This document shows, piece by piece, positions 1 to 8,847 of a stretch of DNA of 64,000 nucleotides (position 1 is its first letter; each line of letters opens with the position of its first letter). The DNA comes from Phycisphaerae bacterium RAS1 (GTDB lineage: Bacteria > Planctomycetota > Phycisphaerae > UBA1845 > Fen-1342), in the NCBI GenBank assembly GCA_007859745.1, contig SMLU01000001.1, forward strand, positions 1-64,000. The letters run 5' to 3'. The notes beneath the pieces were generated by a model. That model did not search any database. It had not been told where the DNA came from and was given only the letters and a program-made list of their open reading frames with translations. The position numbers were made by a program, and so were the translations under genes.

Positions 1-3000
1 TCGCTCAACTGCACCGCCGGTCCGGCCGTCTGCACCCATTCGTAGCTGAGGTTCTGGCCTTCGACATCGCTGCCGCCGGCGCTGAGCTGCACCAGCGCGT
101 TTTCATCCACGCTCACATCCTGCCCGGCGTCGGCGGAGGGCGCGTCATCGTCGGCGTTCACGTGCACCGTGACCGAATCGACGCTGGTGTTCGTCCCGTC
201 GCTGACTCGCAGCTCGAACGTCACATCCGTATTCGCCACGCCCTCCGGCGCGCTGAAGCTCGGCGTGGCCGCGTTCGGATCGCTCAACTGCACCGCCGGT
301 CCGGCCGTCTGCACCCATTCGTAGCTGAGGTTCTGGCCTTCGACATCGCTGCCGCCGGCGCTGAGCTGCACCAGCGCGTTTTCATCCACGCTCACATCCT
401 GCCCGGCGTCGGCCGAGGGCGCGTCATCGTCGGCGTTCACGTGCACCGTGACCGAATCGACCGACGTGTTCGTCCCGTCGCTGACTCGCAGCTCGAACGT
501 CACATCCGTATTCGCCACGCCCTCGGGCGCCGTGAAGCTCGGCGTCGCACCATTCGGGTTGCTCAACTGCACCGCCGGCCCGGCCGTCTGCATCCACTGG
601 TAGGTCAGGGCGTCGTTGTCGGCGTCACTCGTCGACGCGCCACTCAACGTGACTTCGGTTCCCTCTTCAGCGGTCTGATCTTCGCCCGCGGAGGCGACCG
701 GGGCCGAGTTGTACTGCGCCGCCATCTCGCCGTCAGCAAAGCTCACCGACTCGAGATTCGTGTGGTTGACGGTGAACGCTCCGCCGTCCGGCAGCGTCAC
801 CACGATGCGGCCGGCCGAAATCTGTGCATCGCTGGAACGGAACGAGCGTAAATCGAGCGTGTCGCGGTCGGCGCCGCCATCCACCGTGTAGGTGTTGCCG
901 GCCTGCGGCGATTCGATGCGGAGCGTATCGTCACCGGCGTCCCCGTAGAGCATGTCGTCGCCCGCGCCGCCAATCAGCAGGTCGCTGCCATCGCCGCCGC
1001 GCAGCGTGTCGCTGCCCATGCCGCCGTCGAGCACGTCGCGACCACCGCCGCCGGCAAGCGCATCATTGCCGCCGCTGCCGCGAATGTTGTTGATATTCGC
1101 GTTTCCGGTGAGCGTGTCGCTGCTCGCGGTTCCGGTCAACGTCACGCCACCCAGGCCCGCGCCGAGATTGCGAATCTGGTCGTGCGTGAGGCCGTCCTTC
1201 TGGGCCGCGGAAAGCGTATTGAACCAGTTGGCATTGGGAATCGACGCGATCTGCGCCGGCGTCAGCTCGGCTATTCGATCCGCCGGAACATACCGGAAGT
1301 TTGAATAGGAGAGCGCCTGAATCTGGCTGGTGCTGAGCATTTCGCGCTGCGACGCCGTCAGGTGGCCGATGCTCACATTGGCCGTGTTCAACGCCTGAAC
1401 CTGCGTCTCATCCAGCGACGCGCGCGCATCGGCCGACATCGTCGCGAACCAGTCGCTGTTCGGAATCGTCGCGATCTGCGACGGCGTCAGATGATCTACG
1501 CCAGTGGCGGACAGGTAACGGAAATCCGTGTAGCGCAAATCATCAATCTGCGTCGGCAGCAGCATCTCGCGCTGCGACGGCGTGAGGTGCCCGATGCTCA
1601 CGCTGGCCGTATTCAGCGCCTGAACCTGCGACTCGTCCAGCGACGCGCGCGCATCCGCCGACATCGTCGCGAACCAGTCGCTGTTCGGGATCGTCGCAAT
1701 CTGCGCCGGCGTCAGATGATCCACGCCGTTGGCCGAGAGGTAGCGGAAATCCGTGTAGCGCAGATCATCAATCTGCGTCGGCAGCAGCATCTCACGCTGT
1801 GACGGCGTCAGGTGGCCGATGCTGACGCTGGCCGTGTTCAGCGCCTGAACCTGCGACTCGTCCAGCGACCCGCGCGCATCCGCCGACATCGTCGCGAACC
1901 AATCGCTGTTCGGGATCGTCGCAATCTGCGCCGGCGTCAGATGATCCACGCCGTTGGCCGAGAGGTAGCGGAAATCCGTGTAGCGCAAATCATCAATCTG
2001 CGTCGGCAACAGCATCTCACGCTGCGACGGCGTGAGGTGCCCGATGCTCACGCCGGCCGTATTCAGCGCCTGAACCTGCGACTCGTCCAGCGACCCGCGC
2101 GCATCCGCCGACATCGTCGCGAACCAATCGCTGTTCGGGATCGTCGCAATCTGCGCCGGCGTCAGATGATCCACGCCGTTGGCCGAGAGGTAGCGGAAAT
2201 CCGTGTAGCGCAAATCATCAATCTGCGTCGGCAACAGCATCTCACGCTGCGACGGCGTGAGGTGCCCGATGCTCACGCCGGCCGTATTCAGCGCCTGAAC
2301 CTGCGACTCGTCCAGCGACCCGCGCGCATCCGCCGACATCGTCGCGAACCAATCGCTGTTCGGGATCGTCGCAATCTGCGCCGGCGTCAGATGATCCACG
2401 CCGTTGGCCGAGAGGTAGCGGAAATCCGTGTAGCGCAGATCATCAATCTGCGTCGGCAGCAGCATCTCACGCTGCGACGCCGTCAGGTGGCCGATGCTCA
2501 CGCTGGCCGTGTTCAGCGCCTGAACCTGCGCTTGGTCGAGCGACCCGCGCGCATCGGCCGACATCGTCGCAAACCAGTCGCTGTTCGGAATCGTAGCGAT
2601 CTGCGCCGGCGTCAGGTGATCCACGCCATTGGCGGACAGGTAACGGAAATCTGTGTAGCGCAGATCATCAATCTGCGTCGGCAGCAGCATCTCACGCTGC
2701 GACGCCGTCAGGTGGCCGATGCTCACGCTGGCCGTGTTCAGCGCCTGAACCTGCGACTCGTCCAGCGACCCGCGCGCATCGGCCGACATCGTCGCAAACC
2801 AATTCGAGTTCGGAATCGTCGCGATCTGCGTCGGCGTCAGGTAGTCGGCCTGGTCGGCGTTCAGATTGCGGAACTGCGTGTAGTTCATCGCGTGGACCGA
2901 CGTCTCGACCTGCGGATCGCCCACCGCGATCTCCACCGTGTCGGTATACGTCGCACCGGCGGCGTCAGTGACGGTCACCTCAAACGTCAGCGTCGTAATC

Positions 3001-4844
3001 CCGGTCGTCCCCGGCGCCGTAAACGTCGGCGACGCGGCGCCGGCATCGCTGAGCGCCACGCTCGGCCCGCCCACCTGCCGCCACTGATAACCGATCGCAT
3101 CATTGACATCCGCGTCGTGGCTGCCGGCCGCACTGAGCGCCACCGTCGAGCCCTCGTGGACATACTGATCGGCCCCGGCGTCGGCGACCGGCCCTTCGTT
3201 CACGCCGGCGACGTGCACCGCCAGCGTGTCGACGCTCACGTTCGTTCCGTCGCTCACGCGCAGCTCGAACGTCACGTCTGCCTGGCCCGCGACGTTCGGA
3301 GCGGCAAACGTCGGGTTCGCCGCGTGCGCGTCGCTCAACTCGACTTCCGGCCCGGAGGTCTGGACCCATTCATAGGAGAGGCTCTGACCTTCACTGTCCA
3401 CGGCCGAGGCGTTGAGCTGAACCGTCGCGCCTTCAACAACGCTCTGGTCCTGACCCGCGTCAGCGCTGGGCGCGTCATCGTCCGCGTTCACGTGCACCGT
3501 GACCGTGTCCACCGCCAGGTTCGTCCCGTCACTCACGTGAAGCTCAAACGTCACGTCCGTGTTGGCGACTCCCTCGGGCGCGTCAAACGTCGGACTCGCG
3601 GCCTGCGGGTCGCTGAGCTCGACGTTCGGACCGGAGGTCTGCACCCAGCGATAGGTCAGCGTGTCGCCCGCGTCGTGATCGAATGAATGCGATCCATCCA
3701 ACTGCACCACGGCCCCCTCCTCCGCCGTGAGGTCGCCGCCCGCGTCGGCGGTCGGCGCCGCGTTCAGTACGACCTCGTCGCCGATGTCAGAATCGGCGGC
3801 GTCATCGGCGACCGGCGCGTCGCCGCTGCCTGAGTGCGCGAGCTCGGCTCGATGCGCCTCCGCCGCGCTGATCATGCTCGAGTCAGCGCTGTGCGTGTCG
3901 GCTGCGACGTTGGGGTCATCCGCCAGCTTGATCTTCTCAATCTGGCTGTGGTGAATCGAGAACTGCCCGCCGTCGTCGAGCGCCACGTCCACGCGCCCAC
4001 GCGAGAGCGTCACCTGGCTGCTGTCATAGCTCGACAGGTCCAGCGTGTCGGTGTCCGCGCCGCCTGAGACGGCGTAGACGTCGCCATCCTGCGCACCAGA
4101 GAACGTGAAGGTGTCTTTCCCCTTGCTGCCATAGAGGGTGTCATGCCCCCCGCCGCCGTCGAGCGCGTCGTTGCCGGAACCGCCGTCGAGGGTGTCGTCG
4201 CCGCCGCCGCCGCGGAGCGTATCGTTCCCGCTTTCGCCAATAAGCGTGTCCTGTCCATCGCCGCCCTGCAGCGTGTCGTTGCCCTTGCCGCCGCGAAGCG
4301 TATCGTCTCCCTGGTCGCCGCTGATCTCGTCATTCCCGCTGTCGCCGTAAAGCGTGTCGTCGTCTGCACCGCCGGAGATCGAATCGTCGCTTGAGCCGCC
4401 GCGGACTTCGTCGCGTCCGGCCCCGCCGCGGATCGTGTCCTCGCCGCTGTCGCCGTAGATCCGGTCATGCCCGTCATCGCCGTCGAGCAGGTCGTCGCCC
4501 TTGCCGCCGCGAACGGTGTCGTGCCCGTTGCCGCCGCTCACGGTGTCGTCGCCGCTGTCGCCGAAGAGCGTGTCGTTTTCGCCCCCGCCGTGGATCAGGT
4601 CGTCGCCGCCGTTGCCGTCAATGACATCCACGGCGTCGCTGCCGTCAATCGTCTCCGCCGCGCTCGTGCCGTCGGTGTGTTCCACGCCGTCGGCGTCCAC
4701 CCACGTGGCCGACATCAAGATGCGCTGCTCGAGCGTCTCGACGCGAAACGTCGCCTTCGCCGGCGCGGGCGACTCGCCGTCGCCGGAGCACGCCGCGCTG
4801 TCAATGGACGAAGTCTGCCCCTGATCCTTGTTCGACGTGCTCAT
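1..4844 (-). CDS. Giant secreted RTX / PKD-like repeat protein, LEPR-type N-terminus (3' end beyond window)
   Basis: The frame opened by ATG at 4844 stays open to base 1 (at least 1614 residues) with no stop in the window. An AGAGG Shine-Dalgarno lies about 7 bases upstream. Residues about 38-50 contain FRVETLEQRILMSATW, the LEPR-type N-terminal motif of large planctomycete surface proteins. Residues about 65-255 are Ca-binding RTX nonapeptides (GGNGHDTVRGGKGDD type). Residues about 358-638 hold three PKD/cadherin-like domains with repeated YxWVQTSGP and VTFELxVSDGTN blocks. Residues about 651-1230 are eight 75-residue repeats containing DWFATMSADARG and SIGHLT. A second RTX block follows (about 1251-1328), then 93-residue PKD-like repeats (bases 1-279 and 280-558 nearly identical) that run off the edge. 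Likely an exported adhesin or surface-layer-like protein; the substrate is unknown. Coding is confirmed by repeat conservation in this frame only. Confidence 0.9.
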   Translation of the reverse strand, partial: MSTSNKDQGQTSSIDSAACSGDGESPAPAKATFRVETLEQRILMSATWVDADGVEHTDGTSAAETIDGSDAVDVIDGNGGDDLIHGGGENDTLFGDSGDDTVSGGNGHDTVRGGKGDDLLDGDDGHDRIYGDSGEDTIRGGAGRDEVRGGSSDDSISGGADDDTLYGDSGNDEISGDQGDDTLRGGKGNDTLQGGDGQDTLIGESGNDTLRGGGGDDTLDGGSGNDALDGGGGHDTLYGSKGKDTFTFSGAQDGDVYAVSGGADTDTLDLSSYDSSQVTLSRGRVDVALDDGGQFSIHHSQIEKIKLADDPNVAADTHSADSSMISAAEAHRAELAHSGSGDAPVADDAADSDIGDEVVLNAAPTADAGGDLTAEEGAVVQLDGSHSFDHDAGDTLTYRWVQTSGPNVELSDPQAASPTFDAPEGVANTDVTFELHVSDGTNLAVDTVTVHVNADDDAPSADAGQDQSVVEGATVQLNASAVDSEGQSLSYEWVQTSGPEVELSDAHAANPTFAAPNVAGQADVTFELRVSDGTNVSVDTLAVHVAGVNEGPVADAGADQYVHEGSTVALSAAGSHDADVNDAIGYQWRQVGGPSVALSDAGAASPTFTAPGTTGITTLTFEVTVTDAAGATYTDTVEIAVGDPQVETSVHAMNYTQFRNLNADQADYLTPTQIATIPNSNWFATMSADARGSLDESQVQALNTASVSIGHLTASQREMLLPTQIDDLRYTDFRYLSANGVDHLTPAQIATIPNSDWFATMSADARGSLDQAQVQALNTASVSIGHLTASQREMLLPTQIDDLRYTDFRYLSANGVDHLTPAQIATIPNSDWFATMSADARGSLDESQVQALNTAGVSIGHLTPSQREMLLPTQIDDLRYTDFRYLSANGVDHLTPAQIATIPNSDWFATMSADARGSLDESQVQALNTAGVSIGHLTPSQREMLLPTQIDDLRYTDFRYLSANGVDHLTPAQIATIPNSDWFATMSADARGSLDESQVQALNTASVSIGHLTPSQREMLLPTQIDDLRYTDFRYLSANGVDHLTPAQIATIPNSDWFATMSADARASLDESQVQALNTASVSIGHLTPSQREMLLPTQIDDLRYTDFRYLSATGVDHLTPSQIATIPNSDWFATMSADARASLDETQVQALNTANVSIGHLTASQREMLSTSQIQALSYSNFRYVPADRIAELTPAQIASIPNANWFNTLSAAQKDGLTHDQIRNLGAGLGGVTLTGTASSDTLTGNANINNIRGSGGNDALAGGGGRDVLDGGMGSDTLRGGDGSDLLIGGAGDDMLYGDAGDDTLRIESPQAGNTYTVDGGADRDTLDLRSFRSSDAQISAGRIVVTLPDGGAFTVNHTNLESVSFADGEMAAQYNSAPVASAGEDQTAEEGTEVTLSGASTSDADNDALTYQWMQTAGPAVQLSNPNGATPSFTAPEGVANTDVTFELRVSDGTNTSVDSVTVHVNADDDAPSADAGQDVSVDENALVQLSAGGSDVEGQNLSYEWVQTAGPAVQLSDPNAATPSFSAPEGVANTDVTFELRVSDGTNTSVDSVTVHVNADDDAPSADAGQDVSVDENALVQLSAGGSDVEGQNLSYEWVQTAGPAVQLS
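1155..2890 (-). repeat. Eight tandem 225-bp repeats inside the giant protein gene
   Basis: The anchor gtcgcgaacc recurs at 1441, 1666, 1891, 2116 and 2341, with gtcgcaaacc at 2566 and 2791 and a diverged copy at 1216, an exact 225-base (75-codon) spacing throughout. The middle copies (about 1890-2480) are almost identical, which suggests recent unequal crossing-over or gene conversion. Encoded unit: LTPxQIATIPNSDWFATM, then SADARGSLDESQVQALNTAS, then SIGHLTxSQREMLLPTQIDD, then LRYTDFRYLSANGVDH. Confidence 0.95.
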
Positions 4845-5147
4845 CGGTCCGCCTCTTCGAGCAACGCGGCGACGCCCGAAGCGCCCGACCATCGGCCCCG
4901 CTTCCGTCGCCGTAATAAGGAGTATGGGAATCGTTCGAGCGTCCGGTGGAATATTCCGCACCGTCGCCGACGACCACACGATGCGCGTCTTCCATGGCAT
5001 GAATTCGCGGACGCGCTGGAGCAAACAGACGGCCGGACCGGCTCGGCGTTGCTATAATGCCCTTATCGCGTCGGCTGGGCTGCCGCTGGGATGGCGTCAC
5101 CCCGTCCGATCTTATTGCCGCAAGTTCTCTTGGAAGGGAGAAGCACG
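4845..5147. other. Divergent intergenic region between the giant repeat protein and the sugar-dehydrogenase-like gene
   Basis: About 300 bases between two divergent start codons. It should carry promoters for both genes. The only convincing element is the extended -10 box facing right at 5050-5058. No repeat or RNA gene was recognised. Confidence 0.6.
5050..5058 (+). promoter_or_regulatory. Extended -10 promoter element upstream of the GSDH-like gene
   Basis: TTGCTATAATG contains a perfect TATAAT (5053-5058) preceded by the extended TGn motif. No good -35 box lies 16-18 bases upstream, as is usual for extended -10 promoters. The predicted leader is about 80 bases to the ATG at 5148. Confidence 0.5.
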
Positions 5148-6596
5148 ATGTCTCATTCGCTATTCAGCCTTCGCCGTTACGCCGCCGCCGGGCTATGTCT
5201 CGCCGGTCTGGCGCTCGCCGCCGAGCGCGCCTCCGCCGCCGGCACGCCGCTGACAACCACGCGCATCATCAACGGCCTGGCGCGCCCGCTCTTCGTCACC
5301 GCTCCGCCCGGCGACTTTGGCCGCATCTTCATCGTCGAGCAGTTCTCCGGCACCACGGGCCGCATTCGGATTCTGAACATCCCCGGCAACACGCTCAACG
5401 CCACTCCATACCTGTCGGTTTCACCCGTCTCAACCGGAAACGAGCAGGGCCTGCTCGGCCTCGCCTTTCACCCGGACTTCCTGAGCAACGGCTATTTCTG
5501 GGTGAATTACACCAACAACGTGGGCACGACCGTCATCGCCCGCTACCGCGCCATGGGCGACCCCGCCACCGCCGCCACCGCCGACCCCGCCTCCGCCACT
5601 ACCGTTCTCACGATCGCCCAGCCCTTCACCAATCACAACGGCGGCTGGATTGCGTTCGGCCCCGACGGCTATCTCTACGTTGGCATGGGCGACGGCGGCA
5701 GCGCTAACGACCCCAACGGAAACGCCCAGAACATCAACGTCCTGCTCGGAAAAATGCTCCGCATCGACGTCGACGGCGCCGACGGCGTCCCCGGAAATGA
5801 TGACGACGACGGCGCCATCGGCGTCACCAACCCGCCCTACACCAACCCGCCCGACAACCCCTTCGTCGGTGTCGCCGGCGCCGATGAAATCTGGGCCTAC
5901 GGCCTGCGCAACCCGTGGCGCAACAGCTTCGACCGGCTCACTGGCGACCTCTTCATCGCCGACGTCGGCCAGAATGTCTGGGAAGAGGTCAATTTCCAGC
6001 CCGCCGCCAGCGCCGGCGGTGAGAACTACGGCTGGCGCTGCATGGAAGGCGATAACTGCACCGGACTGAGCGGCTGCATCTGCGAGATCGGCTGCGGCAG
6101 CAACGTGCTCAGGTGCCCCTTCACGCAGTACCAGCACGTCGGCAGCTACTGCTCGATCACCGGCGGCTACGTCTATCGCGGCTGCCGCATCTGGGACCTG
6201 CGCGGCACCTACTTCTACTCCGACTATTGCGCCAACCACACGTTCGCGCTGCGCTACGACCTCATCGACGGCGTCACCAGCTTCGAGGACATCAGCCTCG
6301 AGATCGACCCGCCCGGATCGCTGCTGATTAACGCCATCACCTCGCACGGCGAAGACGCCGCGGGCGAAATCTACATCTGCGACCAGGGCGGCGAGATCTA
6401 CAAGCTGATCCCCAACGGCCCGGTCGTCGGCGATTGCAACGCCGACGGCACCATCGACATCCTGGATATCAACCCCTTCGCGGACCTGATCGCCAACGCG
6501 TCCTACGACTACGTGGCGGACATCAATCTCGACAACGCCGACAACATCCTGGACATCAACCCGTTCGTCGCGCTGCTCGCGAACCCCTGCCCGTAG
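5148..6596 (+). CDS. Secreted PQQ-type glucose/sorbosone dehydrogenase-like protein with dockerin-like C-terminus
   Basis: 482 residues from the ATG at 5148, chosen because GGAAGGGAG lies 7 bases upstream and the signal peptide (MSHSLFSLRRYAAAG, cut near ASA) begins there; the upstream in-frame ATG at 5091 has neither. Residues about 35-400 match the GSDH beta-propeller family: EQGLLGLAFHPDF, FTNHNGGWIAFGPDGYLYVG, MGDGGS, WAYGLRNPWRNSFD, DVGQNVWEEVNF and GENYGWRCMEG. Members oxidise sugars in the periplasm using PQQ or are adhesion-like relatives. The last 60 residues form two EF-hand-like loops (GDCNADGTIDILDINPF and DINLDNADNILDINPF), the module also found at the ends of the genes at 6929 and 46598. 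Substrate cannot be assigned. Confidence 0.88.
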   Translation: MSHSLFSLRRYAAAGLCLAGLALAAERASAAGTPLTTTRIINGLARPLFVTAPPGDFGRIFIVEQFSGTTGRIRILNIPGNTLNATPYLSVSPVSTGNEQGLLGLAFHPDFLSNGYFWVNYTNNVGTTVIARYRAMGDPATAATADPASATTVLTIAQPFTNHNGGWIAFGPDGYLYVGMGDGGSANDPNGNAQNINVLLGKMLRIDVDGADGVPGNDDDDGAIGVTNPPYTNPPDNPFVGVAGADEIWAYGLRNPWRNSFDRLTGDLFIADVGQNVWEEVNFQPAASAGGENYGWRCMEGDNCTGLSGCICEIGCGSNVLRCPFTQYQHVGSYCSITGGYVYRGCRIWDLRGTYFYSDYCANHTFALRYDLIDGVTSFEDISLEIDPPGSLLINAITSHGEDAAGEIYICDQGGEIYKLIPNGPVVGDCNADGTIDILDINPFADLIANASYDYVADINLDNADNILDINPFVALLANPCP

Positions 6597-6928
6597 CCAG
6601 GGCCGTAGCGTCGGACCTCCGTGTCCGACGACGCACGAAAACCCCGTAGGGTCCGCTGTGCGGCCCCATTCGGCCACAGCTCGTAGGGTCCGCTGTGCGG
6701 ACCCATTCGGCCGCAGGCGCTTTCTTGCGCCAAACGCGCGCGGATGCCCGCAGGCGCACTGTAAAGAAGCGCAAAGCCGTCCCTTGCGCTTCTTTTCTTC
6801 CCCGACCTTGTTGCCTTACGCGGCCCGCCGCAGAATCAGAGTGCGCGCTGTGATCGCGATCGGCGCCGCGGGAGATCGTCTCCCGCGGGCCGCTCGCACT
6901 TTGAAGTCCACGGAGACGGAGACACCAC
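6597..6928. repeat. Intergenic region with family-B and 'ccgctgtgcgg' repeats
   Basis: The 332-base gap holds one family-B unit (gtagcgtcggacctccgtgt, from about 6605) and two copies of gtagggtccgctgtgcggmcc (6645 and 6681). The remainder precedes the peroxidase gene; no clear promoter was identified. Confidence 0.6.
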
Positions 6929-8731
6929 ATGGATCGACTCGCGCGATTCTTCCTGCTCTCGGCGACGCTCGGATGCGCCGCAAGCGCACTGGCTCAGGGC
7001 CTGCCCCCCGTCCCCTTCCCGCCCCAGAACCCGCTCACCGAACCCAAACGCGTTCTGGGAAAAATCCTCTTCTGGGATGAACAGCTCTCCAGCGACAACA
7101 CCGTCTCCTGCGGAACCTGTCACCGCCCCGGAACCGCCGGCGTCGACCCGCGCATCGGACGCCACCCGGGCCTCGACGCCGCCCTGAACACTGCCGACGA
7201 CGTGCTCGGTTCTTTCGGCGTCATTCGCTCGGACGAGAACGGCGACTACGACAAGGACGTGCTTTTCGGCCTTCAGCCGCAGGTCACGCGGCGCGTCACG
7301 CCCGACGCCATCATGGCGATGTACGCCCCATCGACCTTCTGGGACGGCCGGGCCGGCCCGTCCTTCACCGATCCGCAGACCGGACAGGTGCTGATCCCCG
7401 TCGGCGGCGCGCTCGAAGCGCAGGCGCTGGCCCCGATCGCCAGCGACGTTGAGAAAGCGCACGAGGCGATCACGTGGACTGAAATCCTGGACAAGCTCGC
7501 CGCCGCCCGCCCGATGACGCTGGCGACCAACCTCCCCGCCGACATGGCCGCGGCCATCGCCGCCAATCCAACCTATCCCGAGCTGTTCGCGGCAGCGTTC
7601 GGCGACGGCGCCATCACGGCGGCCCGCATCGGCTTCGCGATCGCGACTTACGAGCGTACGCTGCTGCCCAACCAGACCCCGTGGGACAGCTTCATCGCCG
7701 GCAACCCGGGCGCCCTGACGCCCGGCCAGACGCAGGGCTGGAACTTCTTCCAGAACTCCCCCTGCTCGATCTGCCACGCCCCGCCGCAGTTCACGAACAA
7801 CACCTTCCGCAACATCGGCCTGCGCCCGATCGCCGAGGACAACGGCCGCCAGGCTGTGACCAACAACCCGGCCGACCGCGGCCGCTTCAAGGTGCCCACG
7901 CTGCGCAACGTCGGCCTGAAGAACCGCTTCATGCACACCGGCCAACTCCCCGATCTGAACGCCGTGATCAACTTCTACGGCGCTGGCGCGGCCCAGTTCC
8001 CCGATAACCGCGATCCAATCATGCCGGTCGGCGTCCCGCCGCCGGTGCGCCCGGCGCTGATCGACTTCCTCTCGAACGGCCTGCGCGATCCGCGCGTCGC
8101 GGCCCAGACATTTCCGTTTGACCGGCCGACGCTGCACACGGAGCTTCCCGCCAATCCGCTGCTCACCGCCAACGGCTCCGCCGGCAGCGGCGGCATCGTG
8201 CCGGTGATGATCGCGGTCGTCCCGCCCAACGTCGGCAACAGCGATTTCAAGATCGGCGTGGATCGGGCGCTGGGCGGCGCGAATGCGTTCGTCCTGATTT
8301 CGTCCAATCCGCCGGTGAACAACGTGCTGATTCCGAATCAGACGATCGGGCCGATCGTGCTGAACGGCAGCGGCGCCGGCAACGGCTACGGTACGTTCCA
8401 CTGGCCTATCCCGGCCGACGGCGGACTGAACGACAACGTCGTGTTCATGCAGTGGCAGATCGAAGATCCGGCCGGCGCCGGCGGCGTCGCCCGCACGCGC
8501 GTGGCTCAGCTCACGCTCTTTTGCAACAACTGCCCGCCGACGGTCGGCGACATGAACTGCGACGGCGTCGTGAACATCCTCGACGTCAACCCGTTCATCC
8601 TGGCCCTCGAAGACCCGGCCGGCTACGCGGCGCAGTTCCCCGACTGCAACATCAACTCGGGCGACGTCAACAACGACGGATCGGTGGACATTCTCGATAT
8701 CAACCCGCTGGTCTCGCTGATCGGCGGATGA
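6929..8731 (+). CDS. Di-haem cytochrome c peroxidase / MauG family protein with dockerin-like C-terminus
   Basis: 600 residues with a signal peptide (cut after LAQ, about residue 23) and a purine-rich GGAGACGGAGA ribosome-binding region. The two haem c motifs CGTCH (near residue 62) and CSICH (near 285), with GKILFWDEQLSSDNTVSCGT, TFWDGRAGPSF, FRNIGLRP and FKVPTLRNVGLKNRFMHTGQ, are hallmarks of bacterial cytochrome c peroxidases/MauG: periplasmic, reducing H2O2 or doing haem-based oxidations. From about residue 415 an extra domain of unknown function leads to a dockerin-like pair (GDMNCDGVVNILDVNPF, GDVNNDGSVDILDINPL). It is collinear with the preceding GSDH-like gene, which shares the C-terminal module, suggesting a common cell-surface destination. 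Confidence 0.9.
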   Translation: MDRLARFFLLSATLGCAASALAQGLPPVPFPPQNPLTEPKRVLGKILFWDEQLSSDNTVSCGTCHRPGTAGVDPRIGRHPGLDAALNTADDVLGSFGVIRSDENGDYDKDVLFGLQPQVTRRVTPDAIMAMYAPSTFWDGRAGPSFTDPQTGQVLIPVGGALEAQALAPIASDVEKAHEAITWTEILDKLAAARPMTLATNLPADMAAAIAANPTYPELFAAAFGDGAITAARIGFAIATYERTLLPNQTPWDSFIAGNPGALTPGQTQGWNFFQNSPCSICHAPPQFTNNTFRNIGLRPIAEDNGRQAVTNNPADRGRFKVPTLRNVGLKNRFMHTGQLPDLNAVINFYGAGAAQFPDNRDPIMPVGVPPPVRPALIDFLSNGLRDPRVAAQTFPFDRPTLHTELPANPLLTANGSAGSGGIVPVMIAVVPPNVGNSDFKIGVDRALGGANAFVLISSNPPVNNVLIPNQTIGPIVLNGSGAGNGYGTFHWPIPADGGLNDNVVFMQWQIEDPAGAGGVARTRVAQLTLFCNNCPPTVGDMNCDGVVNILDVNPFILALEDPAGYAAQFPDCNINSGDVNNDGSVDILDINPLVSLIGG

Positions 8732-8832
8732 CGTAGCGCCGGCCCCCCGTGGCCGACGCTGCGCATTCGGGTGGGACGGGCGTCTCGCCCGTCCCTGTTG
8801 CGGCCGGGACGGGCGAGACGCCCGTCCCAGCC
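8732..8832. repeat. Family-B variant plus 64-bp family-C palindromic element
   Basis: gtagcgccggccccccgtgg at about 8734 is a family-B variant. Bases 8769-8832 are a 64-base element made of two facing gggacgggcg/cgcccgtccc hairpins; equally long copies are at 23962 and 50652. It lies between convergent genes and could also act as a transcriptional barrier. Confidence 0.75.
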
Positions 8833-8847
8833 AATACGTCGGACGCT

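Noticed and set aside
1812-3686. 624-residue open frame on the plus strand
   Set aside because: It is an antisense shadow of the minus-strand repeat gene; the repeat is conserved in the minus frame, which has a signal-like start, RTX and PKD-like motifs.
5430-6677. 415-residue minus-strand frame
   Set aside because: Shadow of the GSDH-like gene; Val/Asp/Ala-rich without domain signals. Similar shadows oppose the peroxidase, rsgA, gdhA, hypF, tuf and epsC genes.
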